In this document: positions 40,392 through 49,150 of the stretch, one piece after another
How positions within the stretch are numbered: position 1 is the first letter of the stretch
Layout: each line of letters begins with the position of its first letter
Assembly (NCBI GenBank): GCA_034430655.1
Contig: DAOUEC010000064.1
Coordinates: 1 to 51,540, forward strand
Source: JAUWNP01 sp034430655
GTDB lineage: Bacteria; Chloroflexota; Anaerolineae; B4-G1
Direction: 5' to 3'
Length of the DNA: 51,540 nucleotides
Made by a program: the position numbers and the translations under genes
Notes under the pieces: model-generated
Told to the model about the DNA's origin: nothing
What the model saw: the letters and a program-made list of their open reading frames with translations, nothing else
Database searches by the model: none

Positions 40392-40595
40392 CTACGTCGT
40401 CTCCTGCACCGGCCGGCAGGTGACGTGGAGATAGGCGAACTCCCCACGCGGCGGGATCAGGTCAATGACTTCAGTGACCTCGAACAATTCGCCGCTCAGT
40501 TGCACCCGGTCGCCGACACGCGGCGGGGCGTCCAGGTTGACGATCGCACCTGGGTGCGGTTTACCTACGACGACATAACTCACTTTGTAGATCAC
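40392..40595 (-). CDS. Small conserved-looking beta-rich protein
   Basis: 67 residues: MIYKVSYVVVGKPHPGAIVN, then DAPPRVGDRVQLSGELFEVTEVIDLIPPR, with alternating hydrophobic residues as in a small beta-barrel. GTG at 40595 shares GTGA with the stop of the cNMP-binding gene, so it is coupled to it. No family recognised. Confidence 0.65.
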   Translation of the reverse strand: MIYKVSYVVVGKPHPGAIVNLDAPPRVGDRVQLSGELFEVTEVIDLIPPRGEFAYLHVTCRPVQETT

Positions 40596-41071
40596 GACGC
40601 GCCTCCCGCCAGTCTCGCCTGCAGGTTACGATGGCGCAGTTTGAACGATAGGTCGGAGGCGATGTTGCGCATCACGACGTAGCCGATGTGATGGTCGCCG
40701 TCGCAGAGAGCCCAGAAAGCCTGGCGGGGGATGACGTGGAGCACAGTGCCGTCCTCCACGCAGCGCACCGTCGCCGAGCGGGCCCCGCGATCCACCAGCG
40801 CCATCTCGCCGCATAACTGCCCCTGACCCAAGCGGACGATGGGGGTCAGTTGGGGTGGCCCTGGCACATCGGGGATCGTGCCCCTGGAGACCAGCACCTC
40901 GACCATGCCGCTGCTGATGACGTACATCTCGTCGGAGGGATCGCCTTCGCGGATGACGACGGCGCCAGCGTTATAGACAACCTCCCGGCCCAAGGCGGCA
41001 ATTTGCTCAATCTGCTCAGGTGCGAGCCCGGAAAACAACTCGCTGCGTTGCAGTAAATCGGTGACCGACAT
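40592..41071 (-). CDS. Cyclic-nucleotide-binding (Crp-type) domain protein without DNA-binding domain
   Basis: 159 residues, one cNMP-binding fold: LFSGLAPEQIEQIAALG, VVIREGDPSDEMYVISSGMVEVL, and the phosphate-binding cassette GEMALVDRGARSATVRC. The normal Crp helix-turn-helix is missing; the C-terminus is a short helical tail (SFKLRHRNLQARL). So it probably acts as a sensor or adaptor. It is 2 nt downstream of the carbonic-anhydrase-like gene and coupled to the small protein after it. Confidence 0.85.
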   Translation of the reverse strand: MSVTDLLQRSELFSGLAPEQIEQIAALGREVVYNAGAVVIREGDPSDEMYVISSGMVEVLVSRGTIPDVPGPPQLTPIVRLGQGQLCGEMALVDRGARSATVRCVEDGTVLHVIPRQAFWALCDGDHHIGYVVMRNIASDLSFKLRHRNLQARLAGGAS

Positions 41072-41073
41072 AA

Positions 41074-41586
41074 CTATCCTCCCTTGCTGGCAACCAGGAA
41101 CGCCCGCGCTCGTGCGACGTAGTGCGCAGCAAAGATACGCGAGCGTTCTATCTCCTCGTCCGTCAGTTCCCGCACCACCCGCGCCGGTATGCCCAGCGCC
41201 AGGTGTCGGGGTGGAATGATCATCCCCTCGAGCACCAATGCGCCAGCCCCAACCAGCGCCTCCTGGCCCACGACCGCGCCGTTCAGCACGATGGCCCCGA
41301 TGCCGACCAACGCGCCATCTTCGATGGTCGCGCTGTGTAGCACAGCCCGGTGACCGACGGTCACGCCCTCACCCAGCGTGCAAGGCCATTCCATGTCCGT
41401 ATGGATGACGGTGAGGTCCTGAACGTTGGTGCGAGCCCCCACGGTGATGGGTGCGTTGTCGCCCCGCAGCACACAGCCGAACCAGACGCTCGCCTCGGCG
41501 GCGACGTGCACCTCGCCGATGATGGTCGCATTCGGCGCGACGTAGGCGGTCGGGCGGATGAGTTCGGGATGGTAGGCAATGTCCAT
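41074..41586 (-). CDS. Gamma-carbonic-anhydrase-like hexapeptide-repeat protein
   Basis: 170 residues forming a left-handed beta-helix (IIGEVHVAAEASVWFG, TVGARTNVQDLTVIHTD, TLGEGVTVGHRAVLHSATIE). H62, H79 and H84 are spaced like the three zinc/iron ligands of gamma-carbonic anhydrase. The acidic loop of the archaeal enzyme is absent, as in many bacterial homologues, so activity is uncertain. ATG at 41586 lies 9 nt after TACAAT, with no Shine-Dalgarno, so it is probably translated from a leaderless or very short-leader mRNA. The operon continues to the cNMP-binding and small proteins. Confidence 0.88.
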   Translation of the reverse strand: MDIAYHPELIRPTAYVAPNATIIGEVHVAAEASVWFGCVLRGDNAPITVGARTNVQDLTVIHTDMEWPCTLGEGVTVGHRAVLHSATIEDGALVGIGAIVLNGAVVGQEALVGAGALVLEGMIIPPRHLALGIPARVVRELTDEEIERSRIFAAHYVARARAFLVASKGG

Positions 41587-41595
41587 AGTACTATT

Positions 41596-41601
41596 ATTGT
41601 A
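41596..41601 (-). promoter_or_regulatory. -10 box of the carbonic-anhydrase-like operon
   Basis: TACAAT on the minus strand (41601-41596), 9 nt before the ATG. No good -35 box is seen. It is divergent from the synthetase promoter. Confidence 0.5.
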
Positions 41602-41630
41602 CCACAAAAACGTGGCTTTCGTAGTCGGGG

Positions 41631-41659
41631 TTGGCATTTTACTCACTCTCTGTTACAAT
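41631..41659 (+). promoter_or_regulatory. Promoter for the acyl-CoA synthetase
   Basis: TTGGCA (41631-41636), 17 nt, TACAAT (41654-41659). This excludes in-frame starts before about 41666. Confidence 0.8.
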
Positions 41660-41687
41660 CGGGCCAATCGTAGCGGGAGGCAAAGCA

Positions 41688-43772
41688 GTGAACAAAATCT
41701 TCTATCCCGATAGCGTTGTGGTCATCGGTGTTTCGGAGCGGCCCGACAATCTGGCAGCCAACATCATCCGCAATATGTTGAGGTTTGGCTACAGCGGCGA
41801 CGTTTACGCCGTCGGGCTGCGGAGTGGCGAGGTGCATGGCATCCCCATTCTCACGTCGGTGGAAGCGCTGCCCGATGGAGTGGACCTGGCCGTCATCCTG
41901 ACGCCAGCGGCGACGGTGCCGGGCCTGCTGGACGCCTGTGGAAGGAAAGGCCTCCGCCGGGCGGTGATCGAGTCGGGCGGCTTCAGTGAATTCTCGGAGG
42001 CAGGGCGCAGGTTGGAAGAACATCTCTGCAAAGTAGCGCGCCACTGGTCCATCCATTTCGTGGGCCCGAACTGCATCAGTGCAGTCAACGTGGAAAACGG
42101 GCTGTGCCTGCCCTTCACCACCCTCGACCGGCAGGCAGTCAAACTGGGTCCGGTCTCGGTGCTGGCGCAGAGCGGCGGCGTCTCGGTTACTTGCCTGCAC
42201 CTGCTCAGCGAGGCCAGGCTGGGGGTCAACAAAGTCGTCAGTATGGGCAACAAAGCCGACCTGGATGAGACGGATTACCTGACTTACCTGATGGCGGATC
42301 CCGGCACCGGGATAATCTGCCTCTACCTGGAGAGCATCGAGGAAGGCCGGCGGCTGATTGAACTGGCCGCTTCGTCGCCCAAGCCGGTCATCGTGCAGAA
42401 GGCCAACACAGGCCAGACGAGCGCCCGTATCGCCTTTTCGCACACGGCGGCGCTGGCCAACGACGACCGCATTGTCAGCGCGGCGCTGCGACAGGCGGGC
42501 ATCGCCCACGCTGGGAGTTTTCAGGACGCGGTAACGCTGGCGCAGGGATTCGCGCTGCCGCCGGCGCGAGGCAACGACCTCGTCATCATCTCCCGTTCTG
42601 GGGGGCACGCAGTCGTGGCCGCCGACGTGGCCGACGCTCACGGCTTTCATCTGCTGCCCATTCCGGACGATTTTCTAACCAGAGTGCGAGATCTTTTCCG
42701 CGCTGACGTCATTGCGCTGACCAACCCCATTGACGTGGGCGTCATTTTTAATTTCGACCTCTACGGAGAGATTGCCGACGAATGCCTGCGCACGTTGAAC
42801 CCTGACGCGCTGCTGTTGGTGCATACGTACAGCACCGGCCCGGAGGCGGAGAGTTCGCGCCGACTAGCCCGCCGCGTCGAGCGACTGGTCCGGCAGACGG
42901 GCAAGCCGATTGCTTTCTGCCCCTTCGCCCAGGAGAGCGAAGTGATGGCACTGGAGCAGGAGATGGAACTTCCAACCTTTGCCACAATTGAGGGGGCGGT
43001 GCGAGCGCTGGCTGCCTCCCGCGACCGGTACACCCGCCCAGCGCGGCTGCTTCCGTTGCCGCCCGAGCCAGCCCAGCGTCCACACGAGGTGGATGGGATG
43101 CTGACCCGTGACGGAGTGCTGACGACCGACGCGGCGTTGGGGCTGTGCGCGGCATTTGGCATCCACACGGCTGAGTGGGCCGTGGTGGAAAACGTCGAGG
43201 GGGCCCTGGTGGCCGCAGGCACGCTTGCGTACCCGGTGGCGCTGAAGGTGCTCTCGGCCGACGTCTCACACAAGTCGGACGTGGGCGGGGTGGCGTTGGG
43301 GATCGGGAACTCCGAGACGCTGCAGACGGAGTTCGCTGCACTGCTGGCACGGGTGGAAGAGCACGCACCAGGTGCGCGAGTGCAAGGAGTGTTGGTGCAG
43401 CGGATGCTCTCTGGGGGACGTGAGGTGATTCTGGGCGGCAAGCATGATCCGAGTTTCGGGCCGGTGGTGATGTTCGGGCTGGGCGGGGTCTACGTGGAAG
43501 TGTTCGAGGACGTCGCCTTTCGCCTGGCCCCGCTGACCCGCGAGGAGGCCGAGGGGATGGTCTCCGAGGTACAGGGAAGCCGCCTGCTGCGGGGCGTGCG
43601 CGGAGAGCCACCGGCGGACGTGGGAGCGGCCGTCGAGTCACTGCTGGCGCTGTCGCGCCTCCTGGTCGAATGTCCCGAAGTCGTGGAGGTTGACGTCAAC
43701 CCGCTGCTCGTATTTGAGCGAGGCGTGGCAGCGGTGGACGCACGGGTGGTGGTCAGACGCCAGAGAACTTGA
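41688..43772 (+). CDS. ADP-forming acyl-CoA (acetate-CoA) synthetase
   Basis: 694 residues with alpha and beta halves fused. It interconverts acyl-CoA + ADP + Pi with acid + CoA + ATP. CoA-binding domain: FYPDSVVVIGVSERPDNLA and FVGPNCISAVN. Ligase domain: SGGVSVTCLHLLSEA and SHTAALANDDRIVSAALRQAG, the histidine being the usual phosphorylated residue. C-terminal ATP-grasp domain: YPVALKVLSADVSHKSDVGG, GGREVILGGKHDPSFGPVVMFGLGG and VVEVDVNPLLVF. GTG at 41688 has GGGAGG (41675-41680) at 7 nt. Possible role: ATP formation during acid-producing catabolism. The actual acid is not known. Confidence 0.92.
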   Translation: MNKIFYPDSVVVIGVSERPDNLAANIIRNMLRFGYSGDVYAVGLRSGEVHGIPILTSVEALPDGVDLAVILTPAATVPGLLDACGRKGLRRAVIESGGFSEFSEAGRRLEEHLCKVARHWSIHFVGPNCISAVNVENGLCLPFTTLDRQAVKLGPVSVLAQSGGVSVTCLHLLSEARLGVNKVVSMGNKADLDETDYLTYLMADPGTGIICLYLESIEEGRRLIELAASSPKPVIVQKANTGQTSARIAFSHTAALANDDRIVSAALRQAGIAHAGSFQDAVTLAQGFALPPARGNDLVIISRSGGHAVVAADVADAHGFHLLPIPDDFLTRVRDLFRADVIALTNPIDVGVIFNFDLYGEIADECLRTLNPDALLLVHTYSTGPEAESSRRLARRVERLVRQTGKPIAFCPFAQESEVMALEQEMELPTFATIEGAVRALAASRDRYTRPARLLPLPPEPAQRPHEVDGMLTRDGVLTTDAALGLCAAFGIHTAEWAVVENVEGALVAAGTLAYPVALKVLSADVSHKSDVGGVALGIGNSETLQTEFAALLARVEEHAPGARVQGVLVQRMLSGGREVILGGKHDPSFGPVVMFGLGGVYVEVFEDVAFRLAPLTREEAEGMVSEVQGSRLLRGVRGEPPADVGAAVESLLALSRLLVECPEVVEVDVNPLLVFERGVAAVDARVVVRRQRT

Positions 43773-43797
43773 CGAAACAGTGCTTTTACATTACAAT
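43769..43797 (+). promoter_or_regulatory. Promoter for the ffh-topA block
   Basis: TTGACG (43769-43774, overlapping the upstream stop codon), 17 nt, TACAAT (43792-43797). The leader to ffh is about 200 nt. Confidence 0.75.
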
Positions 43798-43859
43798 CGC
43801 CCCACGTATCTGATTGGCTGTCAGTCGGAGTGTACCGAACGCACGTGAAAACTGGGAGA

Positions 43860-43950
43860 AAGCACTACCGCCACATCTGACGTAAAACGTGAAACGTAAA
43901 CGTGAAGCAAGATCACGTTTTACGCATCACACATCACGCCCTTGTAAGGG
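43860..43950. repeat. Word-like repeats in the ffh leader
   Basis: ACGTAAAACGTGAAACGTAAACGTGA, split here as ACGTAAAACGTGA and AACGTAAACGTGA, then CACGTTTTACGCATCACACATCACG. These are near-tandem words like those in other gaps of the window. Confidence 0.6.
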
Positions 43951-44007
43951 GCATTGGCGCGGCATGCTCCGCCCATTTCGTGGGTTTCCAGTGTGCCCCG
44001 CAATACC

Positions 44008-45336
44008 ATGTTTGAGAATCTAACCGACAAACTCCAGGCCGTCTTCCGACGGTTGGGCAAGCGCGGTATCCTGCGCGAGGCCGACGTAGACGAAGTGCTA
44101 CGCGAGATTCGCCTGGCCCTGCTGGAAGCCGACGTACATTACAAAGTGGTCAAAGACTTCATCGGCCGCGTGCGCGAGCGGGCCATCGGCGCCGAAGTCA
44201 CCAAAAGTCTCAGTCCGGCCCAGCAGGTGATCAAGATCGTACACGAGGAACTGATTAGGACACTGGGCGAACCGGGGCGGCTGGAACTAAAAGGTGCTGC
44301 CCCCCACGTCATCATGTTGGTCGGTCTGCAGGGTTCGGGCAAGACGACGACAGTGGCTAAACTAGCCCGGTATCTCAAGCATAGCGGTCACCTGCCCCTG
44401 ATGGTCGCTGGCGACACCTATCGCCCGGCCGCCGTCATGCAACTGGAGGTGTTGGGTCGCCAACTGGACCTGCCGGTTCACAGTGAGGGGCAGCATGTCC
44501 CGCCGCCCAAGATCTGCGCCAACGGCGTCCGCGAAGCGCGCCGGCGAGGCTACGACGTGGTCGTTTTGGACACTGCTGGGCGTCTCCAGATTGACCAGGG
44601 GATGATGGCCGAGTTGGAGGCTGTCAAGCGGACGGTAGGGCCGGTCGAGACGCTCCTGGTGGCTGACTCGATGACGGGGCAGGAGGCGGTGAATATTGCG
44701 GCCGGCTTTCATCAACGCATTGGGCTGACCGGGCTGATACTGACCAAGGTAGACGGCGATGCCCGAGGAGGTGCGGCCATCAGTATGCGGGCCGTCACTG
44801 GCGTGCCGATCAAATTCCTGGGCACGGGTGAGAAGCCCGACGCGCTGGAGGTTTTCCATCCTGACCGGCTGGCTTCCCGCATTCTGGGGATAGGGGACGT
44901 ACTGACACTCATTGAGCGGGCGGAGGCCGCCTTCGACGAAGAACAGGCCGAGCGGTTGGAGCGCAAGTTGCGCGAGGCCAATTTCGATCTGGAGGATTTC
45001 CTGGAGCAATTGCGGCAGATCAAGAAGATGGGGCCGCTGAGCCAGATTCTCGACATGGTGCCCGGGATGGGCCGGTTGGTCCAAGATGTCTCGCCCGAGG
45101 TCACCGATCAGCAACTCAAGCGCATTGAGGCGATTATCCTTTCGATGACGCCAGAGGAACGGCGCAACCCCCGCATCCTCAACGGCAGCCGCAAGAAGCG
45201 CATCGCTCGCGGCAGCGGCACGATGGTGCAGGAGGTGAACGCGCTGTTGAAGCAGTTCCGGCAGATGCAGCGCGTGATGAAGCAACTGGGGAAAGGAAAG
45301 AAAGGCACGCAGGGATTGATGGGGATGTTTGGGTAG
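44008..45336 (+). CDS. ffh: Signal recognition particle protein
   Basis: 442 residues. It binds 4.5S RNA and signal sequences and delivers ribosomes to FtsY. N domain: FENLTDKLQAVFRRLGKRG. GTPase domain: GLQGSGKTTTVAKLARYL, AGDTYRPAAVMQL, VVLDTAGRLQ and TKVDGDARGGAAISM. The M domain (from about 295) includes FDLEDFLEQLRQIKKMGPL and RIARGSGTMVQEVNALLKQF. ATG at 44008 gives the family N-terminus. Immediately upstream I see no Shine-Dalgarno. rpsP follows 42 nt after its stop. Confidence 0.97.
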   Translation: MFENLTDKLQAVFRRLGKRGILREADVDEVLREIRLALLEADVHYKVVKDFIGRVRERAIGAEVTKSLSPAQQVIKIVHEELIRTLGEPGRLELKGAAPHVIMLVGLQGSGKTTTVAKLARYLKHSGHLPLMVAGDTYRPAAVMQLEVLGRQLDLPVHSEGQHVPPPKICANGVREARRRGYDVVVLDTAGRLQIDQGMMAELEAVKRTVGPVETLLVADSMTGQEAVNIAAGFHQRIGLTGLILTKVDGDARGGAAISMRAVTGVPIKFLGTGEKPDALEVFHPDRLASRILGIGDVLTLIERAEAAFDEEQAERLERKLREANFDLEDFLEQLRQIKKMGPLSQILDMVPGMGRLVQDVSPEVTDQQLKRIEAIILSMTPEERRNPRILNGSRKKRIARGSGTMVQEVNALLKQFRQMQRVMKQLGKGKKGTQGLMGMFG

Positions 45337-45378
45337 GTTGCAGGTTTCCAATTCTTCACACACAACGTCAGGAGGACT

Positions 45379-45819
45379 ATGGTCAAGATTCGATTGCGCC
45401 GCGTAGGCGCCAAGAAGCAACCCAGTTACCGGGTGGTGGTGGCCGATTCGCGGGCACCTCGCGATGGTCGTTTCATCGAGAGTATCGGCTTCTACAACCC
45501 GCGCACCGAACCGGAAACGGTGACGATCAAAGAAGACCGGGCACTGCACTGGCTGAGCGTCGGGGCACAACCCACCGAACCGGTGGCCCGGTTGCTGAAG
45601 AAGCAGGGCACACTGGCCCGATTCGGGCGGCTTAAGCAGGGCGACCCTCTGGAAGCGCTGCTGGCCGAGGCGGAGGAAGCGGCTCGGGCCGCGCCGGAGG
45701 TCAGCCCCAAGACGCTCCGGGGGCCGGCGATGCCTGTAGCGGAAGAACCGGCTCCAGAGCCCGAAACAGAGACGGCTGAAGCCGGACATAAGGACGAGGA
45801 GGGAGAGACGGAAGAATAG
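45379..45819 (+). CDS. rpsP: 30S ribosomal protein S16 with long acidic tail
   Basis: 146 residues; the normal protein is about 80-90. The S16 core (MVKIRLRRVGAKKQPSYRVV, ADSRAPRDGRFIESIGFYNP, WLSVGAQPTEPVARLLKKQG) ends near residue 82. It is followed by about 60 residues rich in Ala, Pro and Glu (EALLAEAEEAARAAPEV to ETETAEAGHKDEEGETEE). Such tails occur in some lineages and are probably disordered. AGGAGG lies just before ATG. S16 is an early assembly protein of the small subunit body. Confidence 0.96.
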   Translation: MVKIRLRRVGAKKQPSYRVVVADSRAPRDGRFIESIGFYNPRTEPETVTIKEDRALHWLSVGAQPTEPVARLLKKQGTLARFGRLKQGDPLEALLAEAEEAARAAPEVSPKTLRGPAMPVAEEPAPEPETETAEAGHKDEEGETEE

Positions 45820-45914
45820 CCCACTCCTCATCGCAGTGGAACTTTGCTCCTCCACTGCGCCTCTGTACCGTTCGTGGCATCTGCCTCAACTACCTCAAGA
45901 AGGGAGGAGCAACA

Positions 45915-46151
45915 ATGGCTTCGATGAAAGAATTGGTCGAGTTTATCGCCAAGTCGCTGGTGGACGACCCGTCTCAAGTGCACGTTTCCGAGATTGAGGG
46001 CGAGACCTCGGTGATCCTGGAACTGCGGGTCGGCCCAGAGGACATGGGCCGCGTGATCGGCCGGGGTGGGCGTACCGCGAACGCTATGCGCACGCTCGTC
46101 CGGGTGCTCGCTGCCAAGCAGGGGAAGCGGGTCACCCTGGAAATCGTCTAA
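45915..46151 (+). CDS. khpA: KH-domain RNA-binding protein
   Basis: 78 residues, one KH domain. MKELVEFIAKSLVDDP is the family N-terminus; the GxxG loop is GRGG in GRVIGRGGRTANAMRTLV. KhpA-type proteins bind RNA, often with KhpB, and affect cell division and elongation in Gram-positives. GGAGGAG lies before ATG. The rpsP-khpA-rimM order is widely conserved, supporting the call. Confidence 0.94.
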   Translation: MASMKELVEFIAKSLVDDPSQVHVSEIEGETSVILELRVGPEDMGRVIGRGGRTANAMRTLVRVLAAKQGKRVTLEIV

Positions 46152-46214
46152 GCGCCAATGGGGGCTGTCACACAACGTGATGACGGGGGCGAAGGGGGCT
46201 CAGGAGGAGCACGT

Positions 46215-46742
46215 ATGCCTGAGCCCTGCTATTTAGCGGTCGGGCGGATCTCGCGGCCGCACGGCGTACGGGGTGAACTGCGCGTCGAAATTCTCACCGA
46301 CTACCCCGAACGGCTGAGGCTGCATGCCTACTTTTACCTCGCCTGTCCAGATTCCCCTGAGGCAGTGCGGCGCTACCCGGTAGAGAAGTTGCGCCGTCAT
46401 AAAGGAGTGCTGCTGCTAAAATTGGCTGGCTGCGACGACCGGAACGCGGCCGAGGAACTGCGCGGCCAACTGGTGCAGATACCGCTCGAGGAAGCCGTGC
46501 CGCTTGAGGAAGAGGAGTATTACCACTTTCAACTCACCGGCGTGAGGGTGGAGACGGAGAGCGGCGAGTGGTTGGGCCAGGTGGTCGAAGTGCTGGAGAC
46601 CGGAGCCAACGACGTCTACGTCGTGCGTGGACCGTTAGGTGAGGTGCTCCTGCCAGCCGTGGATGACGTGGTACTTGAACTCGACCTGGAATCGAGGCGG
46701 ATGGTGGTGCACTTGCTGCCGGGCATGTTGGTGGAGGGCTAG
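46215..46742 (+). CDS. rimM: Ribosome maturation factor RimM
   Basis: 175 residues. It binds S19 and helps mature the 30S head. Seen: LAVGRISRPHGVRGELRVEI at the start, then DRNAAEELRGQLVQI, and the PRC-barrel FQLTGVRVETESGEWLGQVVEV with ETGANDVYVVRG and LLPAVDDVVLELD. ATG at 46215 has AGGAGG (46202-46207) at 7 nt; a longer frame upstream is not supported. No trmD follows, unlike many bacteria; dprA starts 2 nt after the stop. Confidence 0.95.
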   Translation: MPEPCYLAVGRISRPHGVRGELRVEILTDYPERLRLHAYFYLACPDSPEAVRRYPVEKLRRHKGVLLLKLAGCDDRNAAEELRGQLVQIPLEEAVPLEEEEYYHFQLTGVRVETESGEWLGQVVEVLETGANDVYVVRGPLGEVLLPAVDDVVLELDLESRRMVVHLLPGMLVEG

Positions 46743-46744
46743 AG

Positions 46745-47854
46745 ATGAACGACCTGCGTTATTGGGTTGGGTTCAACATCGTGCGCGGCATCGGCCCAAC
46801 GCGGCTGCGGGCGCTGCTTGACTACTTCGGGGGCGCGGAACGGGCCTGGCACGCCCCGGCCGGGGAACTGCACCAAGCCGGCCTGGACCATCGCTCGCTG
46901 GAGAATCTGCTGGCGGTCCGATCTGGGGTCGATCTGGACCGGGAGTTGGAGCAGATCGCAGCCACTGGTGCACAAGTGCTCACGTGGGAAAGCCCCGGCT
47001 ATCCCCGTCTCCTCCGCGAAATCCCCGCCCCACCACCTGTGCTCTACGTCAAGGGTACGTTGACGGAGGAGGATGCCTGGGCGGTTGCGGTCGTCGGCAC
47101 ACGGCGGGCCTCGGCCTACGGACGGGAGGTGACCCGCCGTTTGACCACAACACTGGCGCGCAGTGGCATCACCATCGTCAGCGGCCTGGCGCGGGGGATT
47201 GATGCTGAGGCACATCGGGCGGCGTTGAAGGCGGGGGGACGCACCATTGCCGTGCTGGGCTGCGGCATTGACCGGGTCTACCCGCCGGAGCACCGTAAAC
47301 TGGCCACTGAAATCATCGCGCAGGGGGCAGTGATAAGCAACTACCCACTGGGTACGCCGCCGGAAGGGGGTAACTTCCCACCCCGCAACCGCATCATCAG
47401 CGGGCTCGGCCTGGGCGTGCTCGTCACCGAAGCAGGGAAGAGGAGTGGAGCGCTGATCACCGCCGACTACGCCGCCGAGCAGGGACGGGACGTCTTCGCC
47501 GTGCCGGGCAGTATCATGATGCACGGCAGTGCCGGCACAAACGCGCTTATCCAGGAGGGGGCCAAGTTAGTGCTCGGCCCGGAGGACATCCTGGAGGAAC
47601 TGAATCTGACCATGGTGGCCGAGCAGATGGAGGCGCGCCAGGTGCTCCCGGCCGACGAGACGGAAGCGGCGCTGTTGGCCCACCTTTCGGCGGAGCCCAC
47701 CCACGTGGATGAACTTCGGCAGCAGGTGGAACTACCGATCGCGCAGGTGACCAGCACGCTGGCGCTGATGGAGTTGAAGGGCATGGTGCGCCAGGTGGGC
47801 GGGATGAAGTACGTCGTGGCCCGCGAGCCGGGCGTGGAGTACGTGGTGGATTAG
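46745..47854 (+). CDS. dprA: DNA processing protein A
   Basis: 369 residues. It loads RecA on incoming single-stranded DNA during natural transformation. A helix-hairpin-helix N-terminal part (FNIVRGIGPTRLRALLDYFG) precedes the Rossmann core: VAVVGTRRASAYGREVTRRL, IVSGLARGIDAEAHRAAL, AVLGCGIDRVYPPEH, FPPRNRIISGL and VFAVPGSIMM. A C-terminal winged helix follows (about 295-360: VDELRQQVELPIAQVTSTLALMELKG, split as VDELRQQVELPI and TSTLALMELKG). GGAGGG lies upstream of ATG. Confidence 0.96.
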   Translation: MNDLRYWVGFNIVRGIGPTRLRALLDYFGGAERAWHAPAGELHQAGLDHRSLENLLAVRSGVDLDRELEQIAATGAQVLTWESPGYPRLLREIPAPPPVLYVKGTLTEEDAWAVAVVGTRRASAYGREVTRRLTTTLARSGITIVSGLARGIDAEAHRAALKAGGRTIAVLGCGIDRVYPPEHRKLATEIIAQGAVISNYPLGTPPEGGNFPPRNRIISGLGLGVLVTEAGKRSGALITADYAAEQGRDVFAVPGSIMMHGSAGTNALIQEGAKLVLGPEDILEELNLTMVAEQMEARQVLPADETEAALLAHLSAEPTHVDELRQQVELPIAQVTSTLALMELKGMVRQVGGMKYVVAREPGVEYVVD

Positions 47855-47910
47855 GAACTGGATGCTGGATACTCGTTGCTCGTTGCTGGTCAGTGGACTA
47901 GGGGGGCAGA
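47855..47910. repeat. Word-like repeats before manC
   Basis: CTGGATGCTGGATACTCG and TTGCTCGTTGCTGGTCAG: near-tandem words in the dprA-manC gap. Confidence 0.55.
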
Positions 47911-48981
47911 ATGTACTACGCATTGATTATGGCCGGAGGGACCGGGACACGGCTGTGGCCCCTTAGCCGCCGCGATCGTCCCAAGCCGTCGCTCAGGTTG
48001 GTCGGGGAGCACACGATGTTCGAACACACGGTGGACCGGCTCGCGCCCCTTTTCCAGCCGGAGCAGATTTTCGTCGTCACGGGCGCTGAACACGTAGCAC
48101 CGCTGGCAAGGCAAGCGCCAGAACTGCCGCCGGATAACTTCATCGTCGAGCCGGAGGGCCGTGGTACCGCCCCCTGCATCGGGCTGGGGGCGATCCACCT
48201 TCGTCGGCAGGCCCCAGAGTCAATTATGGCGGTGCTCACCGCCGATCACTTCATCACCGACACAGCGCGCTTCCGCCAGGTGCTGGCAGCAGCGGCGCAA
48301 GTCGCCGAAGAGGGCCACCTGGTCACATTGGGCATCACGCCTTCGTCCCCCTCAACCGGCTTCGGTTACATCAAGCAGGGAGAGAGCCTGGGCACGATGG
48401 GAGGCTTTTCGGTCTTCCGCGTCGAGCGGTTCACCGAGAAGCCAAGTTTGGAGACGGCGCTGCACATGGTGGAGAGCGGGGAGTACTCGTGGAACAGTGG
48501 TATGTTCGTCTGGCGCGTGGACCGCATCCTGGAGGAGTTCCAGCGCCAGATGCCGGAGTTCTACGTGCAACTGGCGGAGGTGGAGGCGACGCTGGGGACC
48601 GCTGGATACGAGGCGACGCTGAGACGTATCTGGCCCCAGGTCGCCAAACAGACGATTGACTACGGGGTGATGGAGGGAGCCCAGCGCGTGGCGGTCATCC
48701 CGGTGGACATCGGCTGGTCGGACGTGGGCAGTTGGGGCAGTCTCTCGGAATTGCTGCCGGCCAACGAGGAAGGGAACACCATCGCCGGCCCGCACGTGGG
48801 GATTGATACGCGGGACACGCTGATCTTCGGCGGGAAACGGCTCATCGCTACCATCGGCCTGGAGGGGATGGTGATCGTGGATACGGAGGACGCGCTGCTG
48901 GTCTGCCCCAGAGGGCGGGAGCAGGAAGTGAGAGCAATTGTGAGGCGGCTGGAGGAGGATGGGCGCAGTGAATGGCTGTAA
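47911..48981 (+). CDS. manC: Mannose-1-phosphate guanylyltransferase
   Basis: 356 residues. It makes GDP-mannose from mannose-1-phosphate and GTP for glycans or osmolytes. Seen: MYYALIMAGGTGTRLWPLSR, then KPSLRLVG; NFIVEPEGRGTAPCIGL; LTADHFITD; FTEKPSLETAL; WNSGMFVWRVD; DYGVMEGAQRVAVIP; and DIGWSDVGSW. It is single-domain, lacking the phosphomannose isomerase half of bifunctional enzymes. ATG at 47911 gives the family start. Confidence 0.94.
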   Translation: MYYALIMAGGTGTRLWPLSRRDRPKPSLRLVGEHTMFEHTVDRLAPLFQPEQIFVVTGAEHVAPLARQAPELPPDNFIVEPEGRGTAPCIGLGAIHLRRQAPESIMAVLTADHFITDTARFRQVLAAAAQVAEEGHLVTLGITPSSPSTGFGYIKQGESLGTMGGFSVFRVERFTEKPSLETALHMVESGEYSWNSGMFVWRVDRILEEFQRQMPEFYVQLAEVEATLGTAGYEATLRRIWPQVAKQTIDYGVMEGAQRVAVIPVDIGWSDVGSWGSLSELLPANEEGNTIAGPHVGIDTRDTLIFGGKRLIATIGLEGMVIVDTEDALLVCPRGREQEVRAIVRRLEEDGRSEWL

Positions 48982-49121
48982 CCCTGGCCAACTTCGACCC
49001 CCAGGTGGTGGCCGACTACGACTTTACGGCGGATGACCTGCTCCGAGGGAGTAGAGAAGCGGAGGGCAGAGCATCGGGCAGAATACGCTGTGCCCAAGTC
49101 GGCCTACGTGGCGCTGCGTGA
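48972..49121 (+). CDS. Possible small protein between manC and topA
   Basis: A 49-codon frame starts within the last codons of manC (ATG at 48972) and ends at 49121: MAVTLANFDPQVVADYDFTA, then DDLLRGSREA. The first 25 residues look protein-like; the rest is Arg/Gly-rich. It could be a coupled small gene or the N-terminal remnant of a larger one. No family recognised. Confidence 0.3.
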   Translation: MAVTLANFDPQVVADYDFTADDLLRGSREAEGRASGRIRCAQVGLRGAA

Positions 49122-49150
49122 AGGATCAGCAAAGGAAGACTGAGACCAGT

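Noticed and set aside
41631..41687. Upstream TTG start for the acyl-CoA synthetase
   Set aside because: It overlaps the promoter; GTG at 41688 has a good ribosome site and gives the family N-terminus.
42748..43641. A 297-codon minus-strand frame opposite the acyl-CoA synthetase
   Set aside because: Arg/Pro-rich composition typical of a GC-rich shadow frame.
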